Assembly: GCA_016793415.1 (NCBI GenBank)
Contig: JAEUMC010000879.1
Location: forward strand, 1-8,282
Reading direction: 5' to 3'
Source of the DNA: Devosia sp.
Lineage (GTDB): Bacteria; Pseudomonadota; Alphaproteobacteria; Rhizobiales; Devosiaceae
DNA length: 8,282 bases
Below the pieces are notes generated by a model. The model saw only the letters and a list, made by a program, of their open reading frames with translations, was not told the DNA's origin and made no database searches. Every line of letters begins with the position of its first letter. Position 1 is the first letter of the stretch. A program made the position numbers and the translations under genes. Positions 6,580 to 8,282 of this stretch are shown piece by piece.

Positions 6580-6603
6580 CCGGTTGTGGATTTGCTTAAC
6601 CGG
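6580..6603. repeat. Inverted repeat CCGGTT-N12-AACCGG
   Basis: Perfect 6-bp arms (6580-6585 and 6598-6603) are separated by 12 bases, about 50 bp upstream of the tetR -35 box and divergent from the small membrane-protein gene. It could bind a dimeric regulator. The arms are short enough to arise by chance in GC-rich DNA. Confidence 0.3.
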
Positions 6604-6654
6604 AGCCAGCCAGGCAGGGCTGATGCCCGACATGGTTTCTCATGTCACAACGGA

Positions 6655-6683
6655 TTGACAGCCTACCTACTGGTAGATAGATA
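6655..6683 (+). promoter_or_regulatory. Sigma-70-type promoter of tetR, predicted leaderless start
   Basis: A perfect -35 hexamer TTGACA (6655-6660) is followed after exactly 17 bases by TAGATA (6678-6683), a fair -10 box. Seven bases beyond the -10 box is 6690, the A of the tetR ATG. No Shine-Dalgarno sequence precedes that ATG. Together these suggest a leaderless transcript. The operator lies between the two boxes, a classic position for repression. Confidence 0.6.
6662..6680 (+). promoter_or_regulatory. TetR operator 1 (between -35 and -10 of tetR)
   Basis: The core CCTACCTACT (6662-6671) is repeated upstream of the next gene. Inside it lies the inverted repeat CTACC-TACT-GGTAG (6663-6676), with the overlapping alternative CTAC-TG-GTAG. 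Its position in the promoter spacer implies autorepression by the adjacent TetR protein. Confidence 0.6.
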
Positions 6684-6689
6684 CGCGAC

Positions 6690-7262
6690 ATGGAACAGCA
6701 GACAGCAGACCGGATCCTGGCTTCGGCGCGCGAACTCGTCATCGCCGGCGGCTACCATGGCTTCAGCTATGCCGATATCGCCGACGTCGTGGGCATTCGA
6801 AAGCCGAGCATCCACCATCACTTCCCGGCCAAGGCCGACCTGGTGCGGGCGCTGGTCGCCGGCTATCGGGATGATCTGGCGGCTGGATTGGCGCAGTTCG
6901 AGAGTTCGTCGCCCGATGCCGCGGTGCAACTGCAACGTTACATCGCAACCTGGGAAGCCTGCATCACCGACGGCAGCATGCCGTTCTGTCTCGGCGCTCA
7001 GCTTGCCGCCGAGTTGCCGGCGCTGCCGCCTGAGGTGGCGGTGGAGGTGAAGGCACATTTCCGCCTGCTTGCCGCCTGGCTCACCCAGGTGGTGGCGCGC
7101 GGCGTGGAGCAGGGCAGGTTCACTATCATCGGGTCTGCTGCGACCGAGGCCGAATCCATCATGGCGACCGTCCACGGCGCCATGCTGTCGGCCCGTGCCT
7201 ACGGCACCCCCGCGACGTTCGGGCTGATCGTCGGGCCGCTGCTCGATCGCCTCATCATCTGA
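6690..7262 (+). CDS. TetR/AcrR family transcriptional regulator
   Basis: This 190-residue protein is a one-component repressor. Residues about 5-52 form the TetR DNA-binding domain: RILASARELVIAGGYHGFSY, then the helix-turn-helix with ADIADVVGIRKPSIHHHF at 28-45 and PAKADLVRALV after it. The remaining all-helical part (about 55-190) is the ligand-binding and dimerisation domain; it includes MPFCLGAQLAAELPALPPEV (97-116), a block typical of TetR proteins of the YxaF/LmrA kind. Cys91 and Cys100 are the only cysteines; no ligand can be named. ATG at 6690 coincides with the predicted transcription start and lacks a ribosome site. The protein probably represses itself and the membrane gene 64 bp downstream, since both upstream regions carry the same operator core. 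Confidence 0.93.
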   Translation: MEQQTADRILASARELVIAGGYHGFSYADIADVVGIRKPSIHHHFPAKADLVRALVAGYRDDLAAGLAQFESSSPDAAVQLQRYIATWEACITDGSMPFCLGAQLAAELPALPPEVAVEVKAHFRLLAAWLTQVVARGVEQGRFTIIGSAATEAESIMATVHGAMLSARAYGTPATFGLIVGPLLDRLII

Positions 7263-7269
7263 AACGCCT

Positions 7270-7287
7270 GACCTGCCACGGCAGGTC
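7270..7287 (+). other. Hairpin between tetR and the membrane-protein gene
   Basis: GACCTGC (7270-7276) and GCAGGTC (7281-7287) form a perfect 7-bp stem with a CACG loop, starting 8 bases after the tetR stop. No T-run follows (ACGCACGCTTTCG), so it is not a standard Rho-independent terminator. It may protect the tetR 3' end or cause partial termination before the next gene. Confidence 0.45.
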
Positions 7288-7303
7288 ACGCACGCTTTCG
7301 AAA

Positions 7304-7320
7304 CCTACCTACTAGAAGGT
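7304..7320 (+). promoter_or_regulatory. TetR operator 2, overlapping the ribosome-binding site of the membrane-protein gene
   Basis: CCTACCTACT at 7304-7313 is identical to operator 1. It runs into the near-palindrome ACCTACTAGAAGGT (7307-7320), which has twelve of fourteen symmetric positions. Its right half contains the Shine-Dalgarno AGAAGG (7314-7319), seven bases before ATG at 7327. No convincing -35/-10 pair is seen around it. Confidence 0.6.
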
Positions 7321-7326
7321 TAATAG

Positions 7327-7899
7327 ATGGACAGTGCACCCACACCTGACAATGGCCAGGCCGGCTGGCTCAGGACGTACTCTTATCTCCGTTTCGCCGT
7401 TTCGGCGGCCTGGGTCGCGGCAGCGTTCCTGCTGGCGCCGCTCAGCCCAACCCTCACGGCAGCGCTGCTGGTGCTTTACCCGGCCTGGGATGCGCTGGCC
7501 AACGTCGTCGATGCACAGCGCAATGGCGGCCTCGCACGAAACCTGTCGCAACTGATCAATGTCGTGGTCAGTGCGATCACCACGCTCGCCGTGGCCGTGG
7601 CGCTGGGGCAGGGGATGGCTGCGGTGATCGTGGTGTTTGGCGCCTGGGCCATCCTCAGCGGGGCGCTGCAGTTGACCACCGCCGTGCGCCGCTGGGCCTC
7701 GGGCGGACAATGGGCGATGGTGCTGAGTGGCGCGCAATCGGCACTGGCGGGCGGCTTCTTCGTGGTTTCCGCCACCACGATGCCGAATCCCGGCATCGCC
7801 CTGATCGCCGGCTATGCGGCCTTCGGCGCCGTGTATTTCCTCGTCACCGCGGTGTGGCTGAGCCTGCGCGGCGGCAGACCGCCTGAGCACGCCCGATAG
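7327..7899 (+). CDS. DUF308-like six-helix membrane protein, probable TetR target
   Basis: This 190-residue inner-membrane protein resembles the DUF308 (HdeD-related) family, whose biochemical role is unknown; HdeD itself is linked to acid resistance. After a short polar N-terminus (MDSAPTPDNGQAG), six helices lie at about 20-38, 42-61, 75-94, 96-117, 128-150 and 155-180, arranged as three similar hairpins. Conserved-looking features are WLRTYSYLRF (14-23), VLYPAWDALANVVDA (49-63) in the second helix and loop, the RNLSQLINV start of helix three (71-79) and FGAWAILSGALQL (104-116). The C-terminus is short and basic. AGAAGG seven bases before ATG is a good ribosome site and lies inside operator 2. 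The gene follows tetR by 64 bp and is the likely controlled partner. Transport of the TetR ligand is possible but not shown. Confidence 0.8.
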   Translation: MDSAPTPDNGQAGWLRTYSYLRFAVSAAWVAAAFLLAPLSPTLTAALLVLYPAWDALANVVDAQRNGGLARNLSQLINVVVSAITTLAVAVALGQGMAAVIVVFGAWAILSGALQLTTAVRRWASGGQWAMVLSGAQSALAGGFFVVSATTMPNPGIALIAGYAAFGAVYFLVTAVWLSLRGGRPPEHAR

Positions 7900-7922
7900 G
7901 CCTCGGCTTCGCGCTGCGAGGC
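7900..7922. repeat. Inverted repeat just after the membrane-gene stop
   Basis: GCCTCG (7900-7905) pairs with CGAGGC (7917-7922) across 11 bases and starts directly after the TAG of the membrane-protein gene. No T-run follows. It competes with another possible pairing, CTCGGCTT (7902-7909) with AAGCCGAG (7958-7965). Confidence 0.4.
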
Positions 7923-7979
7923 GAAAGCGGCAAGCTCCCTGCCTGCCGCAGCATCGCAAGCCGAGACCTCCGCTTTCGC
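7921..7979. repeat. Perfect 10-bp inverted repeat with 39-base spacer
   Basis: GCGAAAGCGG (7921-7930) is the exact reverse complement of CCGCTTTCGC (7970-7979). The spacer contains TGCCGC (7944-7949), which can also pair with GCGGCA (7927-7932), so alternative folds exist. It lies between convergent genes. Confidence 0.55.
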
Positions 7980-7981
7980 GG

Positions 7982-8020
7982 GCGCGGCCCCGCGGCGTCG
8001 GTTCGAATAAGGGGCCGCGC
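7982..8020. repeat. Perfect 10-bp GC-rich inverted repeat, candidate bidirectional terminator or structured element
   Basis: GCGCGGCCCC (7982-7991) is the exact reverse complement of GGGGCCGCGC (8011-8020), with a 19-base loop. It ends 6 bases from the stop codon of the minus-strand nucleoside hydrolase and is the last structure before it on the plus strand. Neither side has a T-run, so it is not a textbook Rho-independent terminator, but the position between converging genes fits transcript-end protection in both directions. Confidence 0.5.
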
Positions 8021-8026
8021 TTCGGC

Positions 8027-8282
8027 TCACGGCAGCCGGCTAAGACGCTCCGTCAGCAGTTCGTAGAACCCGGCCGCATCGCCCGAGCGCAGATAGGTGA
8101 CGTTCTTGGCACGGCCGGTGACGCCCCAGTAGTCGGCGACGGTCATGCCGACGGTCAGTTCGCTCGCGGTTTCGATCACCACGTTGATATGGCGGCCCTG
8201 GAACAGCTCGGGCTTCAGCATGTAGGCGATAACGCAGGGGTCATGCAGCGGCGCGCCGTTGGAGCCATATTTGTTGAGGTCG
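8027..8282 (-). CDS. Nucleoside hydrolase (inosine/uridine-preferring family), C-terminal part, cut by window edge
   Basis: The last 84 codons plus stop are present; the gene begins beyond the right edge. An internal ATG at 8221 is not the start, because the family motif lies upstream of it. The frame reads NKYGSNGAPLHDPCVIAYML: the LHD pair (His at 8245-8243, Asp at 8242-8240) matches the catalytic His241 and calcium ligand Asp242 of the Crithidia enzyme. Then come LKPELFQGRHINVVIE, the SELTVGMTVADYWGVTG strand pair, and the C-terminal helix FYELLTERLSRL. These enzymes split ribonucleosides into free base and ribose for salvage, in the cytoplasm. The substrate cannot be fixed from this fragment. 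It converges with the membrane-protein gene across 127 bp of structured DNA. Confidence 0.93.
   Translation of the reverse strand, partial: DLNKYGSNGAPLHDPCVIAYMLKPELFQGRHINVVIETASELTVGMTVADYWGVTGRAKNVTYLRSGDAAGFYELLTERLSRLP

Noticed and set aside
6101..6658. Plus-strand open frame of 185 codons upstream of tetR
   Set aside because: Polar low-complexity composition without a domain; it opposes the three-helix membrane protein and runs into the tetR promoter region.
7998..8020. GGTTCGAAT resembles a tRNA T-loop followed by a GC-rich arm
   Set aside because: The flanking bases cannot form a 5-bp T stem, and no anticodon or D arm lies upstream; the resemblance is chance inside an inverted-repeat loop.
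7812..8030. Minus-strand 72-codon open frame over the structured intergenic region
   Set aside because: Its sequence is dictated by the inverted repeats and the antisense of the membrane gene; no start signal and Arg/Ala-rich composition.
1..8282. Search for a defence island, mobile element, CRISPR array or biosynthetic cluster
   Set aside because: No transposase, integrase, direct-repeat array, toxin-antitoxin pair or cluster of biosynthetic enzymes was seen; the genes look like ordinary chromosomal content.

Overview
The window is 8.3 kb of high-GC DNA, densely coding on both strands. Codon positions rich in G/C, weak or GGAG-type ribosome sites, a CtrA-like TTAA-N7-TTAA element and gene types such as a NoeK-like phosphomannomutase point to an alphaproteobacterium, most likely Hyphomicrobiales (Devosia-like). 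That placement rests on recognition of the sequence, not on a search.

Left part (1-3077), all minus strand. Reading leftwards from about 3077: a small Ser/Asn-rich protein of unknown function, a 3-methyladenine DNA glycosylase (AAG/MPG family), a roughly 101-residue hypothetical protein with a probable GTG start, a TupA-type ATP-grasp protein fused to an NTF2/SnoaL-like domain, and the exported N-terminal part of a PQQ-dependent aldose/sorbosone dehydrogenase-like beta-propeller cut by the window edge. Gaps are 29 to 113 bp, so partial co-transcription is likely, but the functions do not form one obvious pathway.

Middle part. A 106-bp divergent region with a CtrA-like site separates the small protein from a plus-strand phosphomannomutase/phosphoglucomutase (3184-4587). 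Next comes a plus-strand NYN nuclease-LOTUS (OST-HTH) protein (4717-5472), which converges with only 7 bp between stop codons on a minus-strand LysE/RhtB-type exporter (5480-6097). A small three-helix membrane protein lies upstream of the exporter on the same strand.

Right part. A TetR-family repressor (6690-7262) and a six-helix DUF308-like membrane protein (7327-7899) form a compact plus-strand regulatory unit. The tetR promoter has a perfect TTGACA -35 box, and the predicted transcription start falls on the ATG, so the mRNA may be leaderless. The same 10-base operator core occurs between the -35 and -10 boxes of tetR and again over the ribosome-binding site of the membrane gene. The 127-bp gap to the convergent nucleoside hydrolase (C-terminal part, running off the right edge) is packed with perfect inverted repeats.

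No rRNA, tRNA, CRISPR array, insertion sequence or phage gene was seen. The most noteworthy items are the ATP-grasp/NTF2 fusion, the tetR-DUF308 operator pair with a probable leaderless promoter, and the structured convergent intergenic region.
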